From Ascidiaceihabitans sp. (lineage in GTDB: Bacteria > Pseudomonadota > Alphaproteobacteria > Rhodobacterales > Rhodobacteraceae): a stretch of DNA of 64,000 nucleotides. The position numbers and the translations under genes were made by a program. The DNA is taken from positions 124,001 through 188,000 of the forward strand of contig JAPKAB010000003.1 of assembly GCA_028825475.1 (NCBI GenBank), read 5' to 3'. Positions 46,637 to 57,637 of this stretch are shown piece by piece (positions within the stretch are counted from its first letter, which is position 1; each line of letters begins with the position of its first letter). The notes beneath the pieces are model-generated. The model did no database searches. It saw only the letters and a program-made list of their open reading frames with translations, and was not told where the DNA came from.

Positions 46637-47185
46637 ATGGAAATGAGCAAAATCAAAACACAAAGCACCATTCAAAAAGATCGTTTTGAGCTACGGCCAA
46701 TGCGGGTCTCAGATATGGGGCTGATTGAGCTTTATGCATCTGATGAACGTGTCGCTGGCATGACATCATCAATTCCGCATCCTTTGCCACCTGGTACAAC
46801 TGAATCATTTGTGAACCGCTGCATCGCGCATGAACGAGATGAAGATGTTTGGGTCATCGACGGCCTTAAGTCTGGTGGTGCAGAAGTTATGGGGCTCATC
46901 TCTTTGACACGAATGGACCGCAATCAATCTGAAGTTGGCTATTGGGTCGCTCCTGCTTACTGGAACACCGGACTAGCCTCTGAAGCGGTACAAACCCTGG
47001 TTGACGCAAATCCTATGGGAAATGCCACGATGTTTGGCGCTGTGTTCCAAGACAATCCTGCTTCAGCTAAAGTACTCACCCATTGTGGATTTGAATACTT
47101 AGGTGATGCAGAAACCTTTAGCGTTGCGCGGGATCGTTCTGTTCCCACGTGGACATACACCCGAAAACTGAACATCACGAAGTAG
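46637..47185 (+). CDS. GNAT acetyltransferase (RimJ/RimL-like)
   Basis: A 182-residue acetyltransferase of the RimJ/RimL branch: FELRPMRVSDMGLIELYAS at the start, EVGYWVAPAYWNTGLASEAVQTLV near 97-120 (acetyl-CoA binding, with NTGLASEA in place of the usual GxGxASEA) and FQDNPASAKVLTHCGFEYLG near 135-154. The acceptor could be a protein N-terminus or a small molecule. It begins 2 nt after the LysE gene. Confidence 0.83.
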   Translation: MEMSKIKTQSTIQKDRFELRPMRVSDMGLIELYASDERVAGMTSSIPHPLPPGTTESFVNRCIAHERDEDVWVIDGLKSGGAEVMGLISLTRMDRNQSEVGYWVAPAYWNTGLASEAVQTLVDANPMGNATMFGAVFQDNPASAKVLTHCGFEYLGDAETFSVARDRSVPTWTYTRKLNITK

Positions 47186-47229
47186 GATAACCTGACTAAG
47201 TGATTGAGCCTGCGCGAAGTGCAGGTTAG

Positions 47230-49367
<2,138 letters not shown>

Positions 49368-49418
49368 GGCCAACCAGTTTATTAGAACAGAAGTACTGCA
49401 CGCATAAGGATAAAGACT

Positions 49419-50684
49419 ATGACAGACATCAATTCAATTGCCGCCTTGATGAATGACATCGGCTTGCGTGCTAAGAATGCATCTCACAAATTAGGTTTTG
49501 CCAGTGCGGAACGTAAACATGCAGCATTAATTGGTGCTGCAGAAAACGTTTGGAAACGACGCGATCAGATCATTGAAGCAAATGTCAAAGATCTGGTATT
49601 TGGGCGCGAAAAAGGCCTGTCAGATGCGATGATGGACCGTCTAATGCTAGATGAAGAACGCATCCAATCTATTGTTGATGGTTTGCGCAACATAGCGGAG
49701 CAAGCCGATCCTGTAGGCGAAGTTATTGCTGAATGGACCCAGCCAAGTGGGATCAACATCCGCCGTGTCCGAACGCCTTTGGGAGTGATTGGCGTGATCT
49801 ATGAGAGCCGACCAAATGTTACATCGGACGCTGGCGCACTGTGCTTGAAAGCTGGCAACGCTGTGATTTTACGTGGTGGATCAGAAAGCTTTAATTCATC
49901 TCAAGCCATACACGCGTGTTTGGTTCAAGGTCTACGCGATGCAAACCTACCTGAAGATGCTATCCAGTTGGTCCCAACCCGAGACCGCTCAGCAGTGTCA
50001 GAGATGCTAACGATGACCGACACAATTGATGTGATCGTCCCACGTGGTGGCAAAGGTCTGGTTGGATTGGTCCAACGCGAAGCACGTGTGCCTGTATTTG
50101 CCCACCTCGAAGGGATTGTGCACATCTATGTTGATGAACACGCTGACCCTGAAAAGGTATTGCGCGTTGTTTTAAATGCTAAAACACGCCGTACGGGTAT
50201 ATGTGGCGCTGCTGAATGCCTTCTAATCCACGAAAATATAGTGAAAACAATTGGCCTAGACGTTGTTAACAAGTTGGTCGAAACAGGTGTTGAGGTGCGG
50301 GCCGACAGCCAACTGTCTGAAATCCAAGGCACGGTAGTCGCCAATGAGAGTGATTGGGGAACAGAGTATCTGGATATGATCATCGCGGCAAAAGTTGTGA
50401 AAAACGTCAATGATGCCATCGAACATATCCGCACATACGGGTCACAACATACCGACTGCATTTTGACTGAAGATCAAGAAACAGCAGATCACTTCATGCA
50501 ACGGTTAGATAGTGCCATTTTGATGCACAACACCTCTACACAGTTTGCGGACGGTGGTGAATTCGGAATGGGTGCAGAAATCGGCATCGCAACTGGAAAA
50601 ATGCACGCGCGTGGTCCGGTTGGCGCAGCCCAATTGACCAGCTTTAAATATCTGGTCGTTGGTGACGGTGCCACAAGGGCATAA
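49419..50684 (+). CDS. proA: Glutamate-5-semialdehyde dehydrogenase
   Basis: Reduces gamma-glutamyl phosphate to the semialdehyde, the second step of proline synthesis. It is 421 residues, standard. Seen: [35 protein letters not shown] near 125 (NADP fold), [40 protein letters not shown] and [16 protein letters not shown] near 263 with the catalytic Cys. AAGGAT precedes the ATG. It ends 5 nt from the convergent chpT stop. Confidence 0.97.
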   Translation: MTDINSIAALMNDIGLRAKNASHKLGFASAERKHAALIGAAENVWKRRDQIIEANVKDLVFGREKGLSDAMMDRLMLDEERIQSIVDGLRNIAEQADPVGEVIAEWTQPSGINIRRVRTPLGVIGVIYESRPNVTSDAGALCLKAGNAVILRGGSESFNSSQAIHACLVQGLRDANLPEDAIQLVPTRDRSAVSEMLTMTDTIDVIVPRGGKGLVGLVQREARVPVFAHLEGIVHIYVDEHADPEKVLRVVLNAKTRRTGICGAAECLLIHENIVKTIGLDVVNKLVETGVEVRADSQLSEIQGTVVANESDWGTEYLDMIIAAKVVKNVNDAIEHIRTYGSQHTDCILTEDQETADHFMQRLDSAILMHNTSTQFADGGEFGMGAEIGIATGKMHARGPVGAAQLTSFKYLVVGDGATRA

Positions 50685-50689
50685 TTCGG

Positions 50690-51280
50690 CTAAAACTGGA
50701 TAGTTATTTCATTGGATGTTTGACTGATGCGAATGTCTAAGCCGTCGGCAAGCATTGCGTTTTTAAGTAGAGCAAACTGCACATGAGCAGCCGTTATCGT
50801 TTCGGCCGACGATGACTCATTCCATAGTAGCTCAAATTCACCCAATTTGTCCGCTTGGCCTGAAATTTTCCAGCTGGTTCTGCTACTTGAAACGTTGATC
50901 TGTCCACCATACGGCATGGCGCTTTCCAAGCACTGGATCGCAAGAAATGCACGGCGCACAGACTTGCGCATTTGACCATCGACGGGCTTCCAAGCAACCG
51001 TTAACCGACCACTATCAAGCATATCATCCAAGATCGAAACAACCTCGGTCTGCCCAATGACATCTTCAGAAGCGGCACCAAAGGCAATTCTGAAAAAGCG
51101 AATCCGAGCGCTAGCACTTTTTACGCTGTCGCCAATCAATTGGATCTCTGGACCGTCATGTACCAGACCAGACATGTTCAATAATTCCAAACCATTGTTG
51201 ATGGCACCAATAGGAGATATGAGATCATGACAAATTCGGCTACTGACCAAAGCAAGTAAATCAAGATTATTCAGGGCCAT
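50690..51280 (-). CDS. chpT: Histidine phosphotransferase ChpT
   Basis: Cytoplasmic relay protein that receives phosphate from CckA and passes it to CtrA and, in some species, CpdR. In 196 residues: SSRICHDLISPIGAINNGLELL near 13-34 with the phospho-acceptor His18, then an HATPase-like but degenerate domain with no intact ATP-lid, as expected of ChpT. In roseobacters the CckA-ChpT-CtrA path controls motility and gene-transfer-agent genes. Divergent from the DUF3553 gene, with only 29 nt between start codons. Confidence 0.92.
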   Translation of the reverse strand: MALNNLDLLALVSSRICHDLISPIGAINNGLELLNMSGLVHDGPEIQLIGDSVKSASARIRFFRIAFGAASEDVIGQTEVVSILDDMLDSGRLTVAWKPVDGQMRKSVRRAFLAIQCLESAMPYGGQINVSSSRTSWKISGQADKLGEFELLWNESSSAETITAAHVQFALLKNAMLADGLDIRISQTSNEITIQF

Positions 51281-51309
51281 TGGTTGGGCTCCTATACTGG
51301 GATATCGAA

Positions 51310-51498
51310 ATGGAAAATTTAAACGCCATTCTGGCTCCAGGTATGTTGGTTCGCCACCCCGGTCATCAGGATTGGGGCACTGGACAGGTTCAAAGTAATA
51401 TTAATGGCCGCGTGACCGTAAACTTTCGAAATGAGGGGAAAATAGTCGTTGATAGCACGAGGATCGCTTTGGTTCCTATTTTTGATGAAAACCTTTGA
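51310..51498 (+). CDS. DUF3553 protein
   Basis: A 62-residue protein: APGMLVRHPGHQDWGTGQVQ and INGRVTVNFRNEGKIVV match the DUF3553 (CarD/SH3-like barrel) family, small proteins of unknown role widespread in alphaproteobacteria. I start at 51310; the frame is open to 51280, inside chpT's start. The divergent arrangement with chpT suggests co-regulation. Confidence 0.85.
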   Translation: MENLNAILAPGMLVRHPGHQDWGTGQVQSNINGRVTVNFRNEGKIVVDSTRIALVPIFDENL

Positions 51499-51531
51499 CG
51501 TCGATCGTAGATCAACTTTGTTATTCAAGGG

Positions 51532-51547
51532 TTAACAGAATTGTTAA
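51532..51547. promoter_or_regulatory. Inverted repeat TTAACA-N4-TGTTAA upstream of olsB
   Basis: A perfect 6-bp dyad with a 4-nt spacer, 34 nt before the olsB start, in an AT-rich interval. Its two TTAA tetramers are 8 nt apart; CtrA boxes have TTAA-N7-TTAA, so it misses that consensus by one base. It may be a different operator or a chance dyad. Confidence 0.4.
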
Positions 51548-51581
51548 AGTTTAAAGAAAATCCTTTTGTTCAGGCAAGGTA

Positions 51582-52349
51582 ATGAAAATAGAAAAACCCC
51601 CTAAGTTTCGAATTTCGTTGGCTGCAAATGTTGATGATATTCGTGCGGCGCAGAGATTACGGTATGATGTGTTTGTCAGTGAAATGGGCAGCGATGGTTC
51701 TCTGATTGATCACGATCTTCAATTGGAGCAAGACCGTTTTGATCCGTTTGTTGATCATATGCTATTACATGACGATGCTACCGGCGACGTTGTTGGAGTA
51801 TATCGACTTATGCGACCGGACATGGCTTTAGCCGCGGGTCAATATTATTCGCAAGATGAATACGATTTGTCTCCGTTGCTGCGTTCTGGTGGTAAGTTAC
51901 TGGAATTGGGTCGATCCTGCTTGCGTCCTGAATACCGTGGTGGAACTGCAATGTTTTATCTGTGGAATGCTTTAGCGCAGTATGTCTTTGACCATCAGAT
52001 TGAACTGATGTTTGGAGTGGCCAGCTTTCATGGTACTAATGTAGCCGAATTGGCGGCGCCATTATCACTCCTACATCATCGCCATCTTGCTCCAGAAACT
52101 TTGCGAGTTCGAGCAATAGGTGAAACGGTTCAATCCATGAATCTAATCCCAGAAGCTGAGCTAGATCGGCGCGCTGCGATGATCCAAGTGCCAGCACTGA
52201 TAAAGGCATATTTGCGCCTTGGCGGTGTTGTGGGCGAGGGGGCGTTTGTCGATCATGAATTCAACACTACGGATGTTTGCTTGATCTTGGGTACTGCCAA
52301 TATGAACAAACGCCAATCGCGAATTTATAGTGGGGGAACCAACCGATGA
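51582..52349 (+). CDS. olsB: Ornithine-acyl-ACP N-acyltransferase
   Basis: Adds a 3-hydroxyacyl chain from ACP to the alpha-amino group of ornithine, giving lyso-ornithine lipid at the inner membrane. The 255-residue GNAT-like protein has AAQRLRYDVFVSEMG near 21, DHDLQLEQDRFDPFVDHMLL, LLELGRSCLRPEYRGGTAMFYLW near 106 and FGVASFHGTNVAELA near 145, as in OlsB. It overlaps olsA by 4 nt. Such lipids replace phospholipids when phosphate is short; I see no clear Pho box. Confidence 0.93.
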   Translation: MKIEKPPKFRISLAANVDDIRAAQRLRYDVFVSEMGSDGSLIDHDLQLEQDRFDPFVDHMLLHDDATGDVVGVYRLMRPDMALAAGQYYSQDEYDLSPLLRSGGKLLELGRSCLRPEYRGGTAMFYLWNALAQYVFDHQIELMFGVASFHGTNVAELAAPLSLLHHRHLAPETLRVRAIGETVQSMNLIPEAELDRRAAMIQVPALIKAYLRLGGVVGEGAFVDHEFNTTDVCLILGTANMNKRQSRIYSGGTNR

Positions 52350-53173
52350 CGACTTGGGCTGAAGCAAAAGAGCCTAAACTTGATGCGATCACACCTATGG
52401 GTTGGCTGAGAGTGCTTTCTAGAGCAGCTATCTTGATTGTCTTAGTTTTCGGTTGTTTGCTGATCTTACTAGTGATGCGTTTGATCGAAAGGCCTATTTG
52501 GGGACTTGGGCGCCCCATGACGCCTTATATAACCCAATTCGTTTGCCGCAACGCACTGCGTGTGCTTCGATTGCCGCTCAACGTGTCTGGTGTACCTTTG
52601 CAAGGGCGAGCGGCCGTTGTCGCCAACCACACAAGCTGGCTGGACATTTTTGTACTAAATGCATCAAAACGAATCTACTTTGTGTCCAAAGCTGAAGTAG
52701 CGGGCTGGCCCGGCATTGGTTGGTTGGCCCGGGCAACTGGCACCTTATTTATCAAACGCGAACGTGGCCAAGCGCAAGCGCAGACCAAAATACTGCAAGC
52801 GCGCTTGTTGGCTGGACATAAGTTGTTGTTCTTCCCCGAAGGGACCAGCACAGATGGTCAGCAGGTCTTGCCGTTTAAAACAACGTTGTTCGCATCATTC
52901 ATGGCGTCCGAATTGCGTGATTTTTTGCAAGTACAGCCAGTGAGCGTGGTATATCATCCACCGCAAGGTCAACCTAAGTCATTTTATGGCTGGTGGGGTG
53001 AAATGGAATTTGCAACGCATTTGCTCGGAACCCTTGCTGCCCGGTCTCAAGGGTCGATCGATGTTATATACCACCCAGCCCTAAAAGTTGCCGAGTTTAC
53101 AGATCGCAAAGCATTAGCCAAAGCGGCTGAATTGGCGGTCCGTTCTGGACATGAAAGCCTGCTAACGCGATGA
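52346..53173 (+). CDS. olsA: Lyso-ornithine lipid O-acyltransferase
   Basis: PlsC-family acyltransferase that adds the second acyl chain to lyso-ornithine lipid. In 275 residues: an N-terminal hydrophobic segment (ILIVLVFGCLLILLVMRLI near 31-49), VVANHTSWLDIFVL near 94 with the NHxxxxD catalytic motif, GTLFIKRERGQAQ near 132, and LLFFPEGTSTDGQQVLPFK near 156 (PEGT substrate-binding motif). Its ATG lies in the olsB end. It could act on lysophosphatidic acid too, but the pairing with olsB decides the call. Confidence 0.92.
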   Translation: MTTWAEAKEPKLDAITPMGWLRVLSRAAILIVLVFGCLLILLVMRLIERPIWGLGRPMTPYITQFVCRNALRVLRLPLNVSGVPLQGRAAVVANHTSWLDIFVLNASKRIYFVSKAEVAGWPGIGWLARATGTLFIKRERGQAQAQTKILQARLLAGHKLLFFPEGTSTDGQQVLPFKTTLFASFMASELRDFLQVQPVSVVYHPPQGQPKSFYGWWGEMEFATHLLGTLAARSQGSIDVIYHPALKVAEFTDRKALAKAAELAVRSGHESLLTR

Positions 53174-53206
53174 TCGCCTTTCAATCAAGTAATCACTTCA
53201 AACCCC

Positions 53207-53235
53207 TTGCCACCAAAGAAATACCAACATATACG
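53207..53235 (+). promoter_or_regulatory. Predicted sigma-70 promoter of rpsB-tsf
   Basis: TTGCCA at 53207-53212, then 17 nt, then TATACG at 53230-53235, giving a leader of about 110 nt before the rpsB ATG. The match is 5 of 6 at -35 and 4 of 6 at -10, with ideal spacing. Confidence 0.6.
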
Positions 53236-53236
53236 C

Positions 53237-53341
53237 GCGGGACTTAAACCCGCAGTCGGGGTTTGGGCCTTGGGATCAAAATCCTCCAAAGTCCGCCGGT
53301 TGATGCATTCGCATTGAACCCCCGACGAGGCGAAAACCGGA
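53237..53341 (+). promoter_or_regulatory. Possible autoregulatory leader of rpsB
   Basis: The leader holds competing pairings. A local hairpin is possible at 53237-53253 (GCGGG/CCCGC) or at 53246-53264 (AAACCC/GGGTTT); alternatively GTCGGGG (53255-53261) pairs with CCCCGAC (53320-53326), and CCGGTT (53296-53301) with AACCGG (53335-53340), just before the AAAGG ribosome site. This fits S2-type autogenous control as known in gammaproteobacteria, but it is only inferred here. Confidence 0.4.
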
Positions 53342-53354
53342 AAGGTATTACGAC

Positions 53355-54137
53355 ATGGCTCTACCTGAGTTCACAATGCGCCAATTGCTAGAAGCAGGCG
53401 TTCACTTTGGTCACCAAACACAACGCTGGAACCCACGCATGGGCCCGTATATCTACGGCTCACGTAATGGCATCCACATCATGGACCTTACACAGTCTCT
53501 TCCAATGCTGGAAGAAGCACTGAAATTGATCCGTGACACTGTTGCTAAAGGTGGCAGCATTCTTTTCGTTGGTACAAAGCGCCAGGCTGCACAGCCAATC
53601 GCTGACGCTGCCGAAAAATGCGCACAGTATTACATGAACCACCGTTGGTTGGGTGGCACTTTGACTAACTGGCAAACAGTTTCAAAGTCTATCAACCGTC
53701 TTAAAAACATCAACGAGCAAGCAGAGCGCGGCTTTGAAGGTTTCACCAAGAAAGAGCGTCTTGGCATGGAACGTGACCAAGCTAAGCTAGAAGCTTCCTT
53801 GGGTGGTATCCGCGAAATGGGCGGTCGTCCTGACCTCATCTTCGTAATCGACGTTAAAAAAGAAGCATTGGCTGTGGCCGAGGCGAACAAATTGGGCATC
53901 CCAGTTATCGCAATCGTTGACACAAACTGCTCACCAGACGGCATCGACTACCTGATCCCAGGCAACGATGACGCAGCGCGCGCGATTGCTTTGTATACAG
54001 ACCTTGCAGCACGTGCAGCACTTGACGGCATGTCCGCTCAATTGGGCGCAGCTGGCGTTGACCTTGGCGCAATGGAAGAAGCTCCTGTTGAAGAAGCGCT
54101 TGCTGAAGCACCAGCAGACGCTCCAGCAGCTGGCTAA
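53355..54137 (+). CDS. rpsB: 30S ribosomal protein S2
   Basis: A 260-residue S2: [22 protein letters not shown] at the start, [41 protein letters not shown] and [34 protein letters not shown] in order. The last 30 residues are Ala/Glu-rich and probably disordered. The tsf gene follows 92 nt later with an intercistronic hairpin. Confidence 0.98.
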   Translation: MALPEFTMRQLLEAGVHFGHQTQRWNPRMGPYIYGSRNGIHIMDLTQSLPMLEEALKLIRDTVAKGGSILFVGTKRQAAQPIADAAEKCAQYYMNHRWLGGTLTNWQTVSKSINRLKNINEQAERGFEGFTKKERLGMERDQAKLEASLGGIREMGGRPDLIFVIDVKKEALAVAEANKLGIPVIAIVDTNCSPDGIDYLIPGNDDAARAIALYTDLAARAALDGMSAQLGAAGVDLGAMEEAPVEEALAEAPADAPAAG

Positions 54138-54166
54138 GCTTATCCAGCTTTAGCAAACTGAATTAT

Positions 54167-54190
54167 AGGGGCAGGCTTTGGTTTGCCCCT
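54167..54190 (+). promoter_or_regulatory. Intercistronic hairpin between rpsB and tsf
   Basis: AGGGGCAGGC pairs with GTTTGCCCCT (two G-T wobbles) around TTTG. No T-run follows, so read-through into tsf is expected; it may attenuate or protect the upstream transcript and so set the S2 to EF-Ts ratio. Confidence 0.6.
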
Positions 54191-54229
54191 TCACCGTTTA
54201 AAGATATAACTCTTATCAGGAGAACCAAG

Positions 54230-55105
54230 ATGGCAATCACTGCATCAATGGTAAAAGAACTGCGCAACTCTACTGGCGCGGGCATGATGGACGCAAAAAA
54301 AGCGTTGACTGAAAACAATGGCGACATGGAAGCATCTGTTGACTGGCTGCGCACCAAAGGTTTGGCCAAAGCGGCTAAAAAATCGGGCCGTACAGCGGCT
54401 GAAGGCCTTGTGGCTGTTAGCGTTGTTGGCGGCAAAGGTGTTGCTGTTGAAGTTAACTCTGAAACCGACTTTGTTGGTAAAAACGCTGATTTCCAAAAAA
54501 TGGTTGGCGGAATCGCTACTGTTGCAGCAGGCACATCAAACATTGATGAGTTGAAAGCAGCAGACATGGATGGCAAATCAGTTGAGCAAACTGTGACTGA
54601 TGCGGTGGCTGTAATTGGCGAGAACATGTCTGTTCGTCGCATGGCAACCATGAGCGGCGATCTTGTTGTTTCTTACGTTCACAACGCAGCTGCACCAGGC
54701 ATGGGTAAAATCGGCGTTTTGGTCGGACTTACTGGTGGCGACGAAGCATTTGGTAAACAGGTTGCAATGCACATTGCTGCTGTGAACCCACTTGCGTTGT
54801 CAGAAGCTGACATGGATGCAGAAGCCGTTGAAAAAGAAAAACAGATTCAAATGGATATTGCCCGCGAGTCAGGCAAACCAGAAGCTGTGATCGAGAAAAT
54901 GATTGTTGGCCGTATGAAGAAATACGTCGCTGAAGCAACATTGCTAAACCAAGCGTTTGTTATCAATCCTGACTTGTCAGTTGAAGCAGCAGCAACCGCA
55001 GCAGGCGCAACCATCACTGGTTTCGTTCGCTTGGAAGTTGGTGAAGGCATTGAAGTTGTTAAGGAAGATTTTGCAGCAGAAGTTGCAAAAATCAACAACG
55101 GCTAA
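54230..55105 (+). CDS. tsf: Elongation factor Ts
   Basis: Guanine-nucleotide exchange factor for EF-Tu. The 291-residue protein has the UBA-like N-terminus ([20 protein letters not shown]), a core with [20 protein letters not shown] (the TDFV motif contacting EF-Tu), [21 protein letters not shown] and the [18 protein letters not shown] block, then [28 protein letters not shown] lies 8 nt upstream. A strong terminator follows. Confidence 0.98.
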   Translation: MAITASMVKELRNSTGAGMMDAKKALTENNGDMEASVDWLRTKGLAKAAKKSGRTAAEGLVAVSVVGGKGVAVEVNSETDFVGKNADFQKMVGGIATVAAGTSNIDELKAADMDGKSVEQTVTDAVAVIGENMSVRRMATMSGDLVVSYVHNAAAPGMGKIGVLVGLTGGDEAFGKQVAMHIAAVNPLALSEADMDAEAVEKEKQIQMDIARESGKPEAVIEKMIVGRMKKYVAEATLLNQAFVINPDLSVEAAATAAGATITGFVRLEVGEGIEVVKEDFAAEVAKINNG

Positions 55106-55126
55106 GCTCTTAGATTTAGTATTTAG

Positions 55127-55157
55127 AAAAAGGCGGTCCTCGTGGGCCGCCTTTTTT
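55127..55157 (+). terminator. Rho-independent terminator after tsf
   Basis: AAAAAGGCGGTCC (55127-55139) pairs with 55144-55156 (one wobble) around TCGT and ends in a T6 run. Confidence 0.93.
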
Positions 55158-55253
55158 GTTTGGCGGGAAAATGCCGCACGCGAAAACGTGACTTCTCCAT
55201 TTTAGAAGTATTGCTAAACTGTTTGTGCAAGCTTCGAGCGTAGGAGAACTAAG

Positions 55254-56039
55254 ATGGAGTCCAAACTAAAAGTTGATCGTAGAACCATCTTGACTGGTGT
55301 GGCAGCGTTGGGCACCGTTACCTTCTTACCCTATGCAGCGCGTGCCGCATCTAATCGTTGGGATTCGTTTCCTACAGTTTCAGGTGAAATAGAAGTTTAC
55401 CCAGTTTCCCACGCTTCATTCGTAATGAAAACGCCAAGCGGCGTTGTTTACAATGACCCTGTTGGTGATCCATCCCAGTATGCTGATTTTTCAACGCCCA
55501 ATGTGATCTTAGTGACGCATGAACATGGTGACCATTTCAATCTTGACACGCTAAACGCAGTTATCAGTCCAAAGTCCATGCTCGTGGTCAACCCCGCAGT
55601 GTTTGCGAAGTTACCGTCGGGCCTGCAATCACAAGCGATCATGCTGGCTAATGGCGATACTTATGAAACAGATGGCTTTGATATTGAAGCAATTCCAGCA
55701 TATAATCAAACGCAAGAACGTAAAAAATTCCATCCGAAGGGGCGCGACAACGGCTACGTTTTGAATGTGGACGGCTTCCGAATTTACATATCAGGAGATA
55801 CAGAAGGCGTGCCAGAAATGCGAGCGTTGACAGACATTGACCTCGCATTCGTGTGTATGAATTTGCCGTTCACGATGGACGTCGAAGCGGCAGCGAGCGC
55901 CGTCTCTGAGTTCAAGCCAACTTATTGCTATCCCTATCACTACAGAGGAAGGGACAATGGCACTCAAGATCCAAACGAGTTCGCCGACGCTTTAACAGAA
56001 GCCGTCGAAGTGAAGCTGGGCGGGTGGTACGGTGGTTGA
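55254..56039 (+). CDS. Tat-exported MBL-fold metallo-hydrolase (UlaG-like)
   Basis: A 261-residue protein with a twin-arginine-type leader (KVDRRTILTGVAALGTVTFL, cleavage near AARA-A) and a metallo-beta-lactamase fold: VTHEHGDHFNLDTL near 82 carries the HxHxDH zinc site, ISGDTEGVPEM near 180 the bridging Asp, and CYPYHYRG near 223 the last His. It resembles UlaG/lactonase-like or phosphodiesterase MBL proteins; the substrate is unknown. Export by Tat implies folding with metal before secretion. A hairpin follows the stop and then a gene-free, repeat-rich interval. Confidence 0.85.
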   Translation: MESKLKVDRRTILTGVAALGTVTFLPYAARAASNRWDSFPTVSGEIEVYPVSHASFVMKTPSGVVYNDPVGDPSQYADFSTPNVILVTHEHGDHFNLDTLNAVISPKSMLVVNPAVFAKLPSGLQSQAIMLANGDTYETDGFDIEAIPAYNQTQERKKFHPKGRDNGYVLNVDGFRIYISGDTEGVPEMRALTDIDLAFVCMNLPFTMDVEAAASAVSEFKPTYCYPYHYRGRDNGTQDPNEFADALTEAVEVKLGGWYGG

Positions 56040-56435
56040 AAAAGGGTAGGGTCGCTAGAGGTAATTTAGGAAACCCTACCCATTTCCTCGACGTAGATTG
56101 ACACGGGGATGATTCCGACGTCGATGGGAAGTTCCGACCCAAAGATGATAATACATCTTCAAGTCGGGTCCGGAAAAACCGGCAGATCAGAGCGCCCCGA
56201 AATTGCGGAGATCTTTCACCTAGCTCCAATGGCTTAGCCACCACTCACGGAACACGTTGAAGATGCGATTTTGCTTATTAATGTACCAGTCAGGAAATCC
56301 TTACCTAATGGTAAATTTCCCTCAACCATGCCGAGTAAACGGACTTTCCTTATTAAAAGGAATGAGCAGTTATCCAGGCATGGAACCACCATTGAACTTT
56401 TGGTCTCTTACTGAGGGCAGTGATTTCCAAAGAAA
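56040..56435. other. Gene-free interval rich in inverted repeats
   Basis: A 396-nt stretch without a credible gene between the MBL gene and luxR. It contains five stem-forming pairs: 56044-56052 with 56073-56081 (GGGTAGGGT, 9 bp perfect, 20-nt loop); 56132-56140 with 56166-56175 (one bulge) enclosing 56142-56147 with 56154-56159 (AAGATG/CATCTT); 56293-56305 with 56310-56320 (11 bp plus a CC bulge, loop TAAT); and 56346-56351 with 56357-56362 (TTCCTT/AAGGAA). The first may be the terminator of the MBL gene. The rest could be a structured RNA or luxR 3' regulatory elements. Short ORFs here (for example 56257-56460 plus) look non-coding. Confidence 0.55.
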
Positions 56436-57188
56436 CTATGCCTCGAGGACGAACATTTGATTAGAGAAACTGGCTTTTAGGACTGCTTGAGCGGTTGTGT
56501 CGACAGCCAAAGTATCTCTTGCAAGACGAAGATGTTTTTCGACGGTTGCAACAGTTAACCCCATTAACATTGCAGTATCCTGCATTGTATTCCCATCACC
56601 AACACATTCCAACGCTTGGCGTTGACGTTTTGTTAAGCTTCGGGCAGCCGTGATATACGGGAGGGTCAAGATCTTAAGGTGGGCGATATTGTTCATTAAG
56701 TGGATGTCACGGCCATGTTCTTCCCAAACCGCATCAATATCAGTTTGGCTTATCCCTCTTTTTGCGGTCAAGGCGATAGCACCCTTTGAGCGCACAGAAA
56801 CGGATTTGAAGCTAATGGTGTAGCCGGCAGTTACACCCATTGCGTAGTTGAATTCTAAAACACGACGCTCGGCGTCAGTTAAAGTCTTTGACCGCTGCAT
56901 TTGTGCAAGGATTTCCCAGCTACAAGCGCCCTCATTTTTAAGAGCCCAGTTTACCATAGGTGCCTGATTGTAGTGACGCTCACCTAGAAACACATCACTG
57001 TATTCTTTGTCATGGTTTGTTAATACAATAAAATCTTCAGGATCACCTAATGATGTTCCCGATCTATATCGCGTAAATCCATATATCAGGCGATCAAAGC
57101 CATACTTGGCCATACATTCAACATGAGCATCCCAAAGGGTCTCAATAGATTGGCAATTCGAAAGGAAAAACAAGTAATCCCTGACCAT
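56436..57188 (-). CDS. LuxR-family regulator with autoinducer-binding domain
   Basis: A 250-residue transcription factor. Residues 1-165 form the autoinducer-binding domain (CMAKYGFDRLIYGF, HYNQAPMVNWALKNEGACSWE; the usual D-P pair is altered to Q-A-P), and 185-250 the LuxR HTH: SLTKRQRQALECVGDGNTMQDTAMLMGLTVATVEKHL. The start at 57188 follows the aroQ stop by 14 nt; the longer frame only reads into aroQ. No luxI-type synthase is in this window, so it is an orphan or solo receptor as far as seen. AroQ-luxR look co-transcribed. Confidence 0.85.
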   Translation of the reverse strand: MVRDYLFFLSNCQSIETLWDAHVECMAKYGFDRLIYGFTRYRSGTSLGDPEDFIVLTNHDKEYSDVFLGERHYNQAPMVNWALKNEGACSWEILAQMQRSKTLTDAERRVLEFNYAMGVTAGYTISFKSVSVRSKGAIALTAKRGISQTDIDAVWEEHGRDIHLMNNIAHLKILTLPYITAARSLTKRQRQALECVGDGNTMQDTAMLMGLTVATVEKHLRLARDTLAVDTTAQAVLKASFSNQMFVLEA

Positions 57189-57202
57189 ATTGCTGATTGG
57201 TT

Positions 57203-57637
57203 TCACTTGAGGTGGCCCAATAGAGCATCGATGGCCAGACGGTAACCAGCAGCACCAAATCCACAAATTTGACCGATAGCGACTGCAGCAATATAGCTAA
57301 TATGGCGGAACTCTTCTCGCGCGTGAATATTGCTAAGGTGTAATTCAATGACCGGTAGCTCGACGCTGGAGATGGCATCACGCAATGCGATTGAGGTATG
57401 GGTGTAGGCTCCAGCATTTAAAATGATACCAGAGAACGTGCCCTTTGCCGCATGAATTGCGTCTACCAACTCACCCTCATGGTTGGATTGCAGGCATGAA
57501 ATCGAAATACCTTTTTCAGTCCCATACGTTACACAATCTGCTTCGATGTCGGAAAGGGTTGTGGTGCCATAGACGTCAGGTTGACGCGTACCCAAAAGGT
57601 TTAAGTTTGGGCCGTTTAGAACAAGGAAAGAGGGCAT
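57203..57637 (-). CDS. aroQ: Type II 3-dehydroquinate dehydratase
   Basis: Dodecameric enzyme of the shikimate pathway, 3-dehydroquinate to 3-dehydroshikimate. Standard 144 residues: LVLNGPNLNLLGTRQPDVYG at the start with the catalytic Arg and Tyr region, LQSNHEGELVDAIHAA near 48, ILNAGAYTHTSIALRDAI near 72 and VIELHLSNIHAREEFRHISY near 95 with the catalytic His. It is 14 nt ahead of luxR. A dyad (57688-57705) lies about 50 nt upstream of its start. Confidence 0.95.
   Translation of the reverse strand: MPSFLVLNGPNLNLLGTRQPDVYGTTTLSDIEADCVTYGTEKGISISCLQSNHEGELVDAIHAAKGTFSGIILNAGAYTHTSIALRDAISSVELPVIELHLSNIHAREEFRHISYIAAVAIGQICGFGAAGYRLAIDALLGHLK

Noticed and set aside
51532-51547. TTAA-N8-TTAA read as a CtrA box
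   Set aside because: The CtrA consensus has a 7-nt spacer, so I list the site only as a dyad.
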